Shown piece by piece: positions 28,251-40,930 of a stretch of DNA of 57,895 bases. The translations under genes and the position numbers were made by a program. How positions within the stretch are numbered: the first letter of the stretch is position 1; every line of letters starts with the position of its first letter. This DNA comes from Saccoglossus kowalevskii (taxonomy: Eukaryota > Hemichordata > Enteropneusta > Harrimaniidae), in NCBI RefSeq assembly GCF_000003605.2, contig NW_003144124.1, positions 1 to 57,895 of the forward strand. The letters run 5' to 3'. A model generated the notes under the pieces. The model did no database searches. It had not been told where the DNA came from and worked only from the letters and a program-made list of their open reading frames with translations.

Positions 28251-28516
28251 CCCCTTGGCACAGATATAAGCTCACAGGATTTAGAGACCAGTATGGCTTT
28301 ACATATTTTCTAATCCATCCCCCTTGGCACAGATATAAGCTCACAGGATTTAGAGACCAGTATGGCTTTACATATTTTCTAATCCAACCCCCTTGGCACA
28401 GATATAAGCTCACATGATTTAGAGACCAGTATGGCTTTACATATTTTCTAATCCACCTCCCTTGGCTCAGATATAAGCTTACAGGATTTAGAGACCAGTA
28501 TGGCTTTACATATTTT
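28251..28516 (+). repeat. Short-monomer run
   Basis: Short monomers in the tcccc, tcccc, acccc/cacatgattt, cttggctcag order, like 9.9 and 18.7 kb. Confidence 0.86.
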
Positions 28517-31103
28517 CTAATCCAACTCCCTTGGCACAGATCTAAGCTCACAGGATTTAGAGACCAGTATGGCTTTACATATTTTCTAATCCGTCCCCCT
28601 TGGCACAGATATAAGCTCACAGGATTTAGAGACCAGTATGGCTTTACATATTTTTTAATCCATCCCTATCAGCCATCCACTTTGGCACAGATATAAGCTC
28701 ACAGGATTTAGAGACCAGTATGGCTTTACATATTTTCTAATCCATCCCTATCAGCCATCCACCTTGGCACAGATCTAAGCTCACAGGATTTAGAGACTAG
28801 TATGGCTTTACATATTTTCTAATCCATCCCTGTCAGCCATCCACCTTTGCACAGATCTAAGCTCACAGGATTTAGAGACTAGTATGGCTTTACATATTTT
28901 CTAATCCATCCCTATCAGCCATCCACCTTGGCACAGATATAAGCTCACAGGATTTAGAGACCAATATGGCTTTACATATTTTCTAATCCATCCCTAGCAG
29001 CCACCCACCTTGGCACAGATATAAGCTCACAGGATTTAGAGACCAGTATGGCTTTACATATTTTCTAATCCATCCCTATCAGCCATCCATCTTGGCACTG
29101 ATCTAAGCTCACAGGATTAGAGACCAGTATGGCTTTACATATTTTCTAATCCATCCCTATCAGCCATCCACCTTGGCACTGATCTAAGCTCACAGGATTT
29201 AGAGACCAGTATGGCTTTACATATTTTCTAATCCATCCCCCTTGGCACAGATATAAGCTCACAGGATTTAGATACCAGTATGGCTTTACATATTTTCTAA
29301 TCCACCTCCCTTGGCACAGATCTAAGCTCACAGGATTTAGAGACCAGTATGGCTTTACATATTTTCTAATCCATCCCCTTGGCACAGATATAAGCTCACA
29401 GGATTTAGAGACCAGTATGGCTTTACATATTTTCTAATCCACCTCCCTTGGCACAGATCTAAGCTCACAGGATTTAGAGACCAGTATGGCTTTACATATT
29501 TTCTAATCCATCCCTATCAGCCACCCAACTTGGCACAGATATAAGCTCACAGGATTTAGAGACCAGTATGGCTTTACATATTTTTTAATCCATCCCTGTC
29601 AGCCATCCACCTTGGCACTGATCTAAGCTCACATGATTAGAGACCAGTATGGCTTTACATATTTTCTAATCCATCCCTATCAGCCACTCACCTTTGCACA
29701 GATCTAAGCTCACAGGATTTAGAGAGTAGTATGGCTTTACATATTTTCTAATCCATCCCTATCAGCCATCCACCTTGGCACTGATCTAAGCTTACAGGAT
29801 TTAGAGACCAGTATGGCTTTACATATTTTCTAATCCAACCCCCTTGGCACAGATATAAGCTCACAGGATTTAGAGACCAGTATGGCTTTACATATTTTCT
29901 AATCCATCCATATCAGCCATCCACCTTGGCACTGATCTAAGCTCACAGGATTTAGAGACCAGTATGGCTTTACATATTTTTTAATCCATCCCTATCAGCC
30001 ATCCACTTTGGCACAGATATAAGCTCACAGGATTTAGAGACCAGTATGGCTTTACATATTTTCTAATCCATCCCTATCAGCCATCCACCTTGGCACAGAT
30101 CTAAGCTCACAGGATTTAGAGACTAGTATGGCTTTACATATTTTCTAATCCATCCCTATCAGCCATCCACCTTTGCACAGATCTAAGCTCACAGGATTTA
30201 GAGACTAGTATGGCTTTACATATTTTCTAATCCATCCCTATCAGCCATCCACTTTGGCACAGATATAAGCTCACAGGATTTAGAGACCAGTATGGCTTTA
30301 CATATTTTCTAATCCATCCCTATCAGCCATCCACCTTGGCACAGATCTAAGCTCACAGGATTTAGAGACTAGTATGGCTTTACATATTTTCTAATCCATC
30401 CCTATCAGCCATCCACCTTTGCACAGATCTAAGCTCACAGGATTTAGAGACTAGTATGGCTTTACATATTTTCTAATCCATCCCTATCAGCCATCCACCT
30501 TGGCACAGATATAAGCTCACAGGATTTAGAGACCAATATGGCTTTACATATTTTCTAATCCATCCCTAGCATCCAACCATCTTGGCACTGATCTAAGCTC
30601 ACAGGATTTAGAGACCAGTATGGCTTTACATATTTTCTAATCCATCCCCCTTGGCACAGATATAAGCTCACAGGATTTAGATACCAGTATGGCTTTACAT
30701 ATTTTCTAATCCACCTCCCTTGGCACAGATCTAAGCTCACAGGATTTAGAGACCAGTATGGCTTTACATATTTTCTAATCCACCTCCCTTGGCACAGATA
30801 TAAGCTCACAGGATTTAGAGACCAGTATGGCTTTACATATTTTCTAATCCACCTCCCTTGGCACAGATATAAGCTTACAGGATTTAGAGACCAGTATGGC
30901 TTAACATATTTTCTAATCCATCCCTATCAGCCATCCATCTTGGCACAGATCTAAGCTTACAGGATTTAGAGAGCAGTATGGCTTTACATATTTTCTAATC
31001 CATCCCCCTTGGCACAGATATAAGCTCACAGGATTTAGAGACCAGTATGGCTTTACATATTTTCTAATCCATCCCCCTTGGCACAGATATAAGCTCACAG
31101 GAT
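28517..31103 (+). repeat. Mosaic of three blocks found separately at 2.7-8.3 kb
   Basis: 28,517-29,502 matches 7,350-8,335 (offset 21,167). 29,512-30,245 matches 2,742-3,475 (offset 26,770). 29,968-31,103 matches 6,185-7,320 (offset 23,783). Order here is therefore 7.4, 2.7, 6.2 kb. A 246-bp trimer is present twice between about 29,980 and 30,480. Confidence 0.88.
30090..30171 (+). repeat. Exemplar of the long 82-bp monomer
   Basis: This copy is exactly 82 bp. It differs from the short form by 13 extra bases in the spacer (ccatccctatcag before ccatccacc). Long copies come in recognisable subtypes: ctgtcagccatcc, ctatcagtcacccgcc, ctatcagccactcacc, ctagcagccaccc, atatcagccatcc and ctatcagccatcaacc. 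Many also have 'ggatt' in place of 'ggattt', giving 81 bp, and 'cactgatc' in place of 'cagatc'. The copy shown carries 'gactagt', a SpeI site, which is typical of trimer blocks. Confidence 0.95.
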
Positions 31104-32039
31104 TTACAGACGAGTATGGGCTTTACATATTTTTAATCCATCCCTATCAGCCACCCAACTTGGCACAGATATAAGCTCACAGGATTTAGAGACCAGTATG
31201 GCTTTACATATTTTCTAATCTATCCCTATCAGCCATCCATCTTGGCACTGATCTAAGCTCACAGGATTAGAGACCAGTATGGCTTTACATATTTTCTAAT
31301 CCATCCATATCAGCCATCCACCTTGGCACTGATCTAAGCTTACAGGATTTAGAGACCAGTATGGCTTTACATATTTTCTAATCCATCCCCCTTGGCACAG
31401 ATCTAAGCTCACAGGATTTAGAGACCAGTATGGCTTTACATATTTTCTAATCCATTCATATCAGCCATCCACCTTGGCACTGATCTAAGCTTACAGGATT
31501 TAGAGACCAGTATGGCTTTACATATTTTCTAATCCATCCCCCTTGGCACAGATATAAGCTCACAGGATTTAGAGACCAGTATGGCTTTACATATTTTCTA
31601 ATCCATCCCCTTGGCACAGATATAAGCTCACAGGATTTAGAGACCAGTATGGCTTTACATATTTTCTAATCCACCTCCCTTGGCACAGATCTAAGCTCAC
31701 AGGATTTAGAGACCAGTATGGCTTTACATATTTTCTAATCCATCCCCCTTGGCACAGATATAAGCTTACAGGATTTAGAGACCAGTATGGCTTTACATAT
31801 TTTCTAATCCAACTCCCTTGGCACAGATCTAAGCTCACAGGATTTAGAGACCAGTATGGCTTTACATATTTTCTAATCCATCCCCCTTGGCACATATCTA
31901 AGCTTACAGGATTTAGAGACCAGTATGGCTTTACATATTTTCTAATCCATCCCTGTCAGCCATCCACATTGGCACTGATCTAAGCTCACAGGATTAGAGA
32001 CCAGTATGGCTTTACATATTTTCTAATCCATCCCTATCA
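31104..32039 (+). repeat. Mixed segment leading into copy C
   Basis: Starts with gatttacagacgagtatggg and a shortened tttttaatcc near 31,115-31,135, a small indel cluster, then cacccaact, tccattcat and short monomers up to acatatc and ccatccacatt. Confidence 0.86.
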
Positions 32040-33705
32040 GTCACCCGCCTTTGCACAGATCTAAGCTCACAGGATTTAGAGACTAGTATGGCTTTACATA
32101 TTTTCTAATCCATCCCTATCAGCCATCCACCTTGGCACAGATATAAGCTCACAGGATTTAGAGACCAGTATGGCTTTACATATTTTCTAATCCATCCCTA
32201 TCAGCCATCAACCTTGGCACTGATCTAAGCTCACAGGATTAGAGACCTGTATGGCTTTACATATTTTCTAATCCATCCCCCTTGGCACAGATAATTTCAT
32301 AGGATCCAGAGACCAGTATGGCTTAACATATTTTCTAATCCATCCCTATCAGCCATCCATCTTGGCACAGATCTAAGCTTACAGGATTTAGAGACCAGTA
32401 TGGCTTTACATATTTTCTAATCCATCCCTATCAGCCACCCACCTTTGCACAGATCTAAGCTCACAGGATTTAGAGACCAGTATGGCTTTACATATTTTCT
32501 AATCCATCCATATCAGCCATCCACCTTGGCACTGATCTAAGCTCACAGGATTTAGAGACCAGTATGGCTTTACATATTTACTAATCCATCCCCCTTGGCA
32601 CAGATATAAGCTCACAGGATTTAGAGACCTGTATGGCTTTACATATTTTCTAATCCATCCACCTTTCCACAGATCTAAGCTCACAGGATTTAGAGACCTG
32701 TATGGCTTTACATATTTTCTAATCCATCCCTATCAGCCATCCATCTTGGCACTGATCTAAGCTCACAGGATTAGAGACCCGTATAGCTTTACATATTTTC
32801 TAATCCATCCCTATCAGCCATCCATCTTGGCACTGATCTAAGCTCACAGGATTTAGAGACCAGTATGGCTTTACATATTTTCTAATCCATCCCCCTTGGC
32901 ACAGATATAAGCTCACAGGATTTAGAGACCAGTATGGCTTTACATATTTTCTAATCCATCCCTATCAGCCATCCACCTTGCCACAGATATAAGCTCACAG
33001 GATTTAGAGACCAGTATGGCTTTACATATTTTCTAGTCCATCCCTATCAGCCATCAACCTTGGCACTGATCTAAGCTCACAGGATTAGAGACCTGTATGG
33101 CTTTACATATTTTCTAATCCATCCCCCTTGGCACAGATAATTTCATAGGATTCAGAGACCAGTATGGCTTAACATATTTTCTAATCCATCCCTATCAGCC
33201 ATCCATCTTGGCACAGATCTAAGCTTACAGGATTTAGAGAGCAGTATGGCTTTACATATGTTCTATTCCATCCCCCTTGTCACAGATATAAGCTCACAGG
33301 ATTTAGAGACCAGTATGGCTTTACATATTTTCTAATCCACCTCCCTTGGCACAGATCTAAGCTCACAGGATTTAGAGACCAGTATGGCTTTACATATTTT
33401 CTAATCCATCCCCCTTGGCACAGATATAAGCTTACAGGTTTTAGAGACCAGTATGGCTTTACATATTTTCTAATCCAACTCCCTTGGCACAGATCTAAGC
33501 TCACAGGATTTAGAGACCAGTATGGCTTTACATATTTTCTAATCCATCCCCCTTGGCACATATCTAAGCTTACAGGATTTAGAGACCAGTATGGCTTTAC
33601 ATATTTTCTAATCCATCCCTGTCAGCCGTCCACATTGGCACTGATCTAAGCTCACAGGATTAGAGACCAGTATGGCTTTACATATTTTCTAATCCATCCC
33701 TATCA
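32040..33705 (+). repeat. 1,666-bp higher-order repeat unit, copy C
   Basis: From gtcacccgcc at 32040 to the next at 33706, exactly 1,666 bp. It carries the BamHI-type marker (32288), gacccgtatagc (about 32,780), the marker at 33134 (846 bp later) and catatgttctattcc (about 33,257), all as in copy A at offset 8,553. Private changes include catatttacta near 32,573 and cttgtcacag near 33,278. Confidence 0.93.
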
Positions 33706-34790
33706 GTCACCCGCCTTTGCACAGATCTAAGCTCACAGGATTTAGAGACTAGTATGGCTTTACATATTTTCTAATCCATTCCTATCAGCCATCCATCTTG
33801 GCACAGATCTAAGCTTACAGGATTTAGAGACCAGTATGGCTTAACATATTTTCTAATCCATCTCTATCAGCCATCCATCTTGGCACAGATCTAAGCTTAC
33901 AGGATTTAGAGACCAGTATGGCTTTACATATTTTCTAATCCATCCCTATCAGCCACCCACCTTTGCACAGATCTAAGCTCACAGGATTTAGAGACCAGTA
34001 TGGCTTTACATATTTTCTAATCCATCCATATCAGCCATCCACCTTGGCACTGATCTAAGCTCACAGGATTTAGAGACCAGTATGGCTTTACATATTTTCT
34101 AATCCATCCCCCTTGGCACAGATATAAGCTCACAGGATTTAGAGACCTGTATGGCTTTACATATTTTCTAATCCATCCACCTTTCCACAGATCTAAGCTC
34201 ACAGGATTTAGAGACCTGTATGGCTTTACATATTTTCTAATCCATCCCTATCAGCCATCCATCTTGGCACTGATCTAAGCTCACAGGATTAGAGACCAGT
34301 ATAGCTTTACATATTTTCTAATCCATCCCTATCAGCCATCCATCTTGGCACTGATCTAAGCTCACAGGATTTAGAGACCAGTATGGCTTTACATATTTTC
34401 TAATCCATCCCCATTGGCACAGATATAAGCTCACAGGATTTAGAGACCAGTATGGCTTTACATATTTTCTAATCCATCCCTATCAGCCATCCACCTTGCC
34501 ACAGATATAAGCTCACAGGATTTAGAGACCAGTATGGCTTTACATATTTTCTAGTCCATCCCTATCAGCCATCAACCTTGGCACTGATCTAAGCTCACAG
34601 GATTAGAGACCTGTATGGCTTTACATATTTTCTAATCCATCCCCCTTGGCACAGATAATTTCATAGGATTCAGAGACCAGTATGGCTTAACATATTTTCT
34701 AATCCATCCCTATCAGCCATCCATCTTGGCACAGATCTAAGCTTACAGGATTTAGAGAGCAGTATGGCTTTACATATTTTCTATTCCATC
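33706..34790 (+). repeat. Deleted copy of the 1,666-bp unit
   Basis: After gtcacccgcc it jumps to ccattcctatcagccatcc and a gcttaacat step, so the catcaacc and marker monomers are missing. The same deleted arrangement, including catctctatc, occurs at 57,398-57,600 (offset 23,692). It then follows the unit to the marker at 34652 and the ctattcc junction near 34,790. Confidence 0.88.
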
Positions 34791-35400
34791 CCCCTTGGCA
34801 CAGATATAAGCTCACAGGATTTAGAGACCAGTATGGCTTTACATATTTTCTAATCCACCTCCCTTGGCACAGATGTAAGCTTACAGGATTTAGAGACCAG
34901 TATGGCTTTACATATTTTCTAATCCACCTCCCTTGGCACAGATGTAAGCTCACAGGATTTAGAGACCAGTATGGCTTTACATATTTTCTAATCCACCTCC
35001 CTTGGCACAGATATAAGCTCACAGGATTTAGAGACCAGTATGGCTTTACATATTTTCTAATCCATCCCCCTTGGCACAGATATAAGCTCACAGGATTTAG
35101 AGACCAGTATGGCTTTACATATTTTCTAATCCAACCCCCTTGGCACAGATATAAGCTCACAGGATTTAGAGACCAGTATGGCTTTACATATTTTCTAATC
35201 CACCTCCCTTGGCACAGATATAAGCTTACAGGATTTAGAGACCAGTATGGCTTTACATATTTTCTAATCCAACTCCCTTGGCACAGATCTAAGCTCACAG
35301 GATTTAGAGACCAGTATGGCTTTACATATTTTCTAATCCATCCCCCTTGGCACAGATGTAAGCTTACAGGATTTAGAGACCAGTATGGCTTTACATATTT
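34791..35400 (+). repeat. Run of 69-bp monomers after a tattcc junction
   Basis: About eight short monomers with repeated cagatgtaag. The 199-codon minus-strand frame 34,699-35,298 is a periodicity effect. Confidence 0.9.
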
Positions 35401-36235
35401 TCTAATCCATCCCTATCAGCCATCCATCTTGGCACTGATCTAAGCTCACAGGATTAGAGACCAGTATGGCTTTACATATTTTCTAATCCATCCCTATCAG
35501 CCATCCATCTTGGCACTGATCTAAGCTCACAGGATTTAGAGACCAGTATGGCTTTACATATTTTCTAATCCATCCCCCTTGGCACAGATATAAGCTCACA
35601 TGATTTAGAGACCAGTATGGCTTTACATATTTTCTAATCCACCTCCCTTGGCACAGATCTAAGCTCACAGGATTTAGAGACCAGTATGGCTTTACATATT
35701 TTCTAATCCATCCCCCTTGGCACAGATATAAGCTCACAGGATTTAGAGACCAGTATGGCTTTACATATTTTCTAATCCACCTCCCTTGGCACAGATATAA
35801 GCTTACAGGATTTAGAGACCAGTATGGCTTTACATATTTTCTAATCCAACTCCCTTGGCACAGATCTAAGCTCACAGGATTTAGAGACCGGTATGGCTTT
35901 ACATATTTTCTAATCCATCCCCCTTGGCACAGATCTAAGCTTACAGGATTTAGAGACCAGTATGGCTTTACATATTTTCTAATCCATCCCTGTCAGCCAT
36001 CCACCTTGGCACTGATCTAAGCTCACATGATTAGAGACCAGTATGGCTTTACATATTTTCTAATCCATCCCTATCAGCCACTCACCTTTGCACAGATCTA
36101 AGCTCACAGGATTTAGAGAGTAGTATGGCTTTACATATTTTCTAATCCATCCCTATCAGCCATCCACCTTGGCACTGATCTAAGCTTACAGGATTTAGAG
36201 ACCAGTATGGCTTTACATATTTTCTAATCCATCCC
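35401..36235 (+). repeat. Mixed segment
   Basis: Long monomers, then the short series with cacatgattt and gaccggtatgg as at 10.4, 15.3 and 46.5 kb, then ctgtcagcc, ccactcacc and gagagtagt. Confidence 0.86.
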
Positions 36236-37030
36236 CTTTGGCACAGATATAAGCTCACAGGATTTAGAGACCATTATGGCTTTACATATTTTCTAATCCA
36301 TCCCCTTGGCACAGATATAAGCTCACAGGATTTAGAGACCAGTAAGGCTTTACATATTTTCTAATCCACCTCCCTTGGCACAGATCTAAGCTCACAGGAT
36401 TTAGAGACCAGTATGGCTTTACATATTTTCTAATCCATCCCCCTTGGCACAGATATAAGCTTACAGGATTTAGAGACCAGTATGGCTTTACATATTTTCT
36501 AATCCAACTCCCTTGGCACAGATCTAAGCTCACAGGATTTAGAGACCAGTATGGCTTTACATATTTTCTAATCCATCCCCCTTGGCACATATCTAAGCTT
36601 ACAGGATTTAGAGACCAGTATGGCTTTACATATTTTCTAATCCACCTCCCTTGGCACAGATCTAAACTCACAGGATTTAGAGACCAGTATGGCTTTACAT
36701 ATTTTCTAATCCATCCCCCTTGGCACAGATATAAGCTCACAGGATTTAGAGACCTGTATGGCTTTACATATTTTCTAATCCAACCCCCTTGGCACAGATA
36801 TAAGCTCACAGGATTTAGAGACCAGTATGGCTTTACATATTTTCTAATCCACCTCCCTTGGCACAGATATAAGCTTACAGGATTTAGAGACCAGTATGGG
36901 TTTACATATTTTCTAATCCAACTCCCTTGGCACAGATCTAAGCTCACAGGATTTAGAGACCAGTATGGCTTTACATATTTTCTAATCCATCCCCCTTGGC
37001 ACAGATCTAAGCTTACAGGATTTAGAGACT
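36236..37030 (+). repeat. Run of 69-bp monomers
   Basis: About eleven short monomers, including a ccattatgg copy and a 'ccatcccctt' spacer missing one c near 36,300 that breaks the open frame. Variants gacctg (about 36,751) and gtatgggttt (about 36,896) match the order at 50.3-50.6 kb. Confidence 0.9.
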
Positions 37031-38203
37031 AGTATGGCTTTACATATTTTCTAATCCATCCCTGTCAGCCATCCACCTTGGCACTGATCTAAGCTCACAG
37101 GATTAGAGACCAGTATGGCTTTACATATTTTCTAATCCATCCCTATCAGCCACTCACCTTTGCACAGATCTAAGCTCACAGGATTTAGAGAGTAGTATGG
37201 CTTTACATATTTTCTAATCCATCCCTATCAGCCATCCACCTTGGCACTGATCTAAGCTTACAGGATTTAGAGACCAGTATGGCTTTACATATTTTCTAAT
37301 CCAACCCCCTTGGCACAGATATAAGCTCACAGGATTTAGAGACGAGTATGGCTTTACATATTTTTCTAATCCATCCCTATCAGCCACCCAACTGGCACAG
37401 ATATAAGCTCACAGGATTTAGAGACCAGTATGGCTTTACATATTTTCTAATCTATCCCTATCAGCCATCCATCTTGGCACTGATCTAAGCTCACAGGATT
37501 AGAGACCAGTATGGCTTTACATATTTTCTAATCCATCCATATCAGCCATCCACCTTGGCACTGATCTAAGCTTACAGGATTTAGAGACCAGTATGGCTTT
37601 ACATATTTTCTAATCCATCCCCCTTGGCACAGATCTAAGCTCACAGGATTTAGAGACCAGTATGGCTTTACATATTTTCTAATCCATTCATATCAGCCAT
37701 CCACCTTGGCACTGATCTAAGCTTACAGGATTTAGAGACCAGTATGGCTTTACATATTTTCTAATCCATCCCCCTTGGCACAGATATAAGCTCACAGGAT
37801 TTAGAGACCAGTATGGCTTTACATATTTTCTAATCCACCTCCCTTGGCACAGATCTAAGCTCACAGGATTTAGAGACCAGTATGGCTTTACATATTTTCT
37901 AATCCATCCCCCTTGGCACAGATATAAGCTTACAGGTTTTAGAGACCAGTATGGCTTTACATATTTTCTAATCCAACTCCCTTGGCACAGATCTAAGCTC
38001 ACAGGATTTAGAGACCAGTATGGCTTTACATATTTTCTAATCCATCCCCCTTGGCACATATCTAAGCTTACAGGATTTAGAGACCAGTATGGCTTTACAT
38101 ATTTTCTAATCCATCCCTGTCAGCCGTCCACATTGGCACTGATCTAAGCTCACAGGATTAGAGACCAGTATGGCTTTACATATTTTCTAATCCATCCCTA
38201 TCA
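37031..38203 (+). repeat. Mixed segment leading into copy D
   Basis: Long monomers with gagagtagt and gacgagtatgg, small indels near 37,362-37,393 (tttttctaat, cccaactggc), then from about 37,490 a copy of 22,770-23,486 at offset 14,717. Confidence 0.86.
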
Positions 38204-39360
38204 GTCACCCGCCTTTGCACAGATCTAAGCTCACAGGATTTAGAGACTAGTATGGCTTTACATATTTTCTAATCCATCCCTATCAGCCATCCACCTTGGC
38301 ACAGATATAAGCTCACAGGATTTAGAGACCAGTATGGCTTTACATATTTTCTAATCCATCCCTATCAGCCATCAACCTTGGCACTGATCTAAGCTCACAG
38401 GATTAGAGACCTGTATGGCTTTACATATTTTCTAATCCATCCCCCTTGGCACAGATAATTTCATAGGATCCAGAGACCAGTATGGCTTAACATATTTTCT
38501 AATCCATCCCTATAAGCCATCCATCTTGGCACAGATCTAAGCTTACAGGATTTAGAGACCAGTATGGCTTTACATATTTTCTAATCCATCCCTATCAGCC
38601 ACCCACCTTTGCACAGATCTAAGCTCACAGGATTTAGAGACCAGTATGGCTTTACATATTTTCTAATCCATCCATATCAGCCATCCACCTTGGCACTGAT
38701 CTAAGCTCACAGGATTTAGAGACCAGTATGGCTTTACATATTTTCTAATCCATCCACCTTTCCACAGATCTAAGCTCACAGGATTTAGAGACCTGTATGG
38801 CTTTACATATTTTCTAATCCATCCCTATCAGCCATCCATCTTGGCACTGATCTAAGCTCACAGGATTAGAGACCAGTATAGCTTTACATATTTTCTAATC
38901 CATCCCTATCAGCCATCCATCTTGGCACTGATCTAAGCTCACAGGATTTAGAGACCAGTATGGCTTTACATATTTTCTAATCCATCCCCCTTGGCACAGA
39001 TATAAGCTCACAGGATTTAGAGACCAGTATGGCTTTACATATTTTCTAATCCATCCCTATCAGCCATCCACCTTGCCACAGATATAAGCTCACAGGATTT
39101 AGAGACCAGTATGGCTTTACATATTTTCTAGTCCATCCCTATCAGCCATCAACCTTGGCACTGATCTAAGCTCACAGGATTAGAGACCTGTATGGCTTTA
39201 CATATTTTCTAATCCATCCCCCTTGGCACAGATAATTTCATAGGATTCAGAGACCAGTATGGCTTAACATATTTTCTAATCCATCCCTATCAGCCATCCA
39301 TCTTGGCACAGATCTAAGCTTACAGGATTTAGAGAGCAGTATGGCTTTACATATTTTCTA
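38204..39360 (+). repeat. 1,666-bp higher-order unit, copy D (first part, one monomer short)
   Basis: Matches copy A at offset 14,717 through the BamHI-type marker (38452) and at offset 14,648 by the second marker (39229). The 69-bp difference is one missing short monomer before cctttccac near 38,750. Ends at a ctattcc junction near 39,359. Confidence 0.9.
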
Positions 39361-40930
39361 TTCCATCCCCCTTGGCACAGATATAAGCTCACAGGATTTA
39401 GAGACCAGTATGGCTTTACATATTTTCTAATCCACCTCCCTTGGCACAGATATAAGCTTACAGGATTTAGAGACCAGTATGGCTTTACATATTTTCTAAT
39501 CCACCTCCCTTGGCACAGATGTAAGCTCACAGGATTTAGAGACCAGTATGGCTTTACATATTTTCTAATCCACCTCCCTTGGCACAGATATAAGCTCACA
39601 GGATTTAGAGACCAGTATGGCTTTACATATTTTCTAATCCATCCCCCTTGGCACAGATATAAGCTCACAGGATTTAGAGACCAGTATGGCTTTACATATT
39701 TTCTAATCCAACCCCCTTGGCACAGATATAAGCTCACAGGATTTAGAGACCAGTATGGCTTTACATATTTTCTAATCCACCTCCCTTGGCACAGATATAA
39801 GCTTACAGGATTTAGAGACCAGTATGGCTTTACATATTTTCTAATCCAACTCCCTTGGCACAGATCTAAGCTCACAGGATTTAGAGACCAGTATGGCTTT
39901 ACATATTTTCTAATCCATCCCCCTTGGCACAGATGTAAGCTTACAGGATTTAGAGACCAGTATGGCTTTACATATTTTCTAATCCACCTCCCTTGGCACA
40001 GATATAAGCTTACAGGATTTAGAGACCAGTATGGCTTTACATATTTTCTAATCCACCTCCCTTGGCACAGATGTAAGCTCACAGGATTTAGAGACCAGTA
40101 TGGCTTTACATATTTTCTAATCCACCTCCCTTGGCACAGATATAAGCTCACAGGATTTAGAGACCAGTATGGCTTTACATATTTTCTAATCCATCCCCCT
40201 TGGCACAGATATAAGCTCACAGGATTTAGAGACCAGTATGGCTTTACATATTTTCTAATCCAACCCCCTTGGCACAGATATAAGCTCACAGGATTTAGAG
40301 ACCAGTATGGCTTTACATATTTTCTAATCCACCTCCCTTGGCACAGATATAAGCTTACAGGATTTAGAGACCAGTATGGCTTTACATATTTTCTAATCCA
40401 ACTCCCTTGGCACAGATCTAAGCTCACATGATTTAGAGACCAGTATGGCTTTACATATTTTCTAATCCATCCCCCTTGGCACAGATGTAAGCTTACAGGA
40501 TTTAGAGACCAGTATGGCTTTACATATTTTCTAATCCACCTCCCTTGGCACAGATATAAGCTCACAGGATTTAGAGACCAGTATGGCTTTACATATTTTC
40601 TAATCCATCCCCCTTGGCACAGATATAAGCTCACAGGATTTAGTGACCAGTATGGCTTTACATATTTTCTAATCCAACCCCCTTGGCACAGATATTAAGC
40701 TCACAGGATTTAGAGACCAGTATGGCTTTACATATTTTCTAATCCACCTCTCTTGGCACAGATATAAGCTTACAGGATTTAGAGACAAGTATGGCTTTAC
40801 ATATTTTCTAATCCAACTCCCTTGGCACAGATCTAAGCTCACAGGATTTAGAGACCAGTATGGCTTTACATATTTTCTAATCCATCCACCTTGGCACAGA
40901 TCTAAGCTTACAGGATTTAGAGACCAGTAT
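39361..40930 (+). repeat. Run of 69-bp monomers with a 552-bp (8-mer) and 414-bp (6-mer) period
   Basis: About 22 short monomers. cagatgtaag lies at 39518, 39932, 40070 and 40484: spacings are 414, 138 and 414, and 552 between alternate copies. This gives the 452-codon minus-strand frame 39,276-40,634. Single-base changes (gatattaagc near 40,692, ccaccttgg near 40,885) end the perfect run. Confidence 0.93.
39441..39509 (+). repeat. Exemplar of the short 69-bp monomer
   Basis: This copy runs from one ttggcac to the base before the next and is exactly 69 bp. Short monomers carry one of four spacers after 'taatcca': tcccc, cctcc, actcc or acccc, each followed by cttggcac. The centre is either agatataagct or agatctaagct, the second creating a BglII site; 'aagctt' versus 'aagctc' adds or removes a HindIII site. 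Because 69 is 3 x 23, runs of this form keep a frame open on both strands. Confidence 0.95.

Noticed and set aside
39276-40634. 452-codon minus-strand open frame
   Set aside because: Same periodicity artefact; no start context, no non-repeat domain, and bounded by satellite on both sides.
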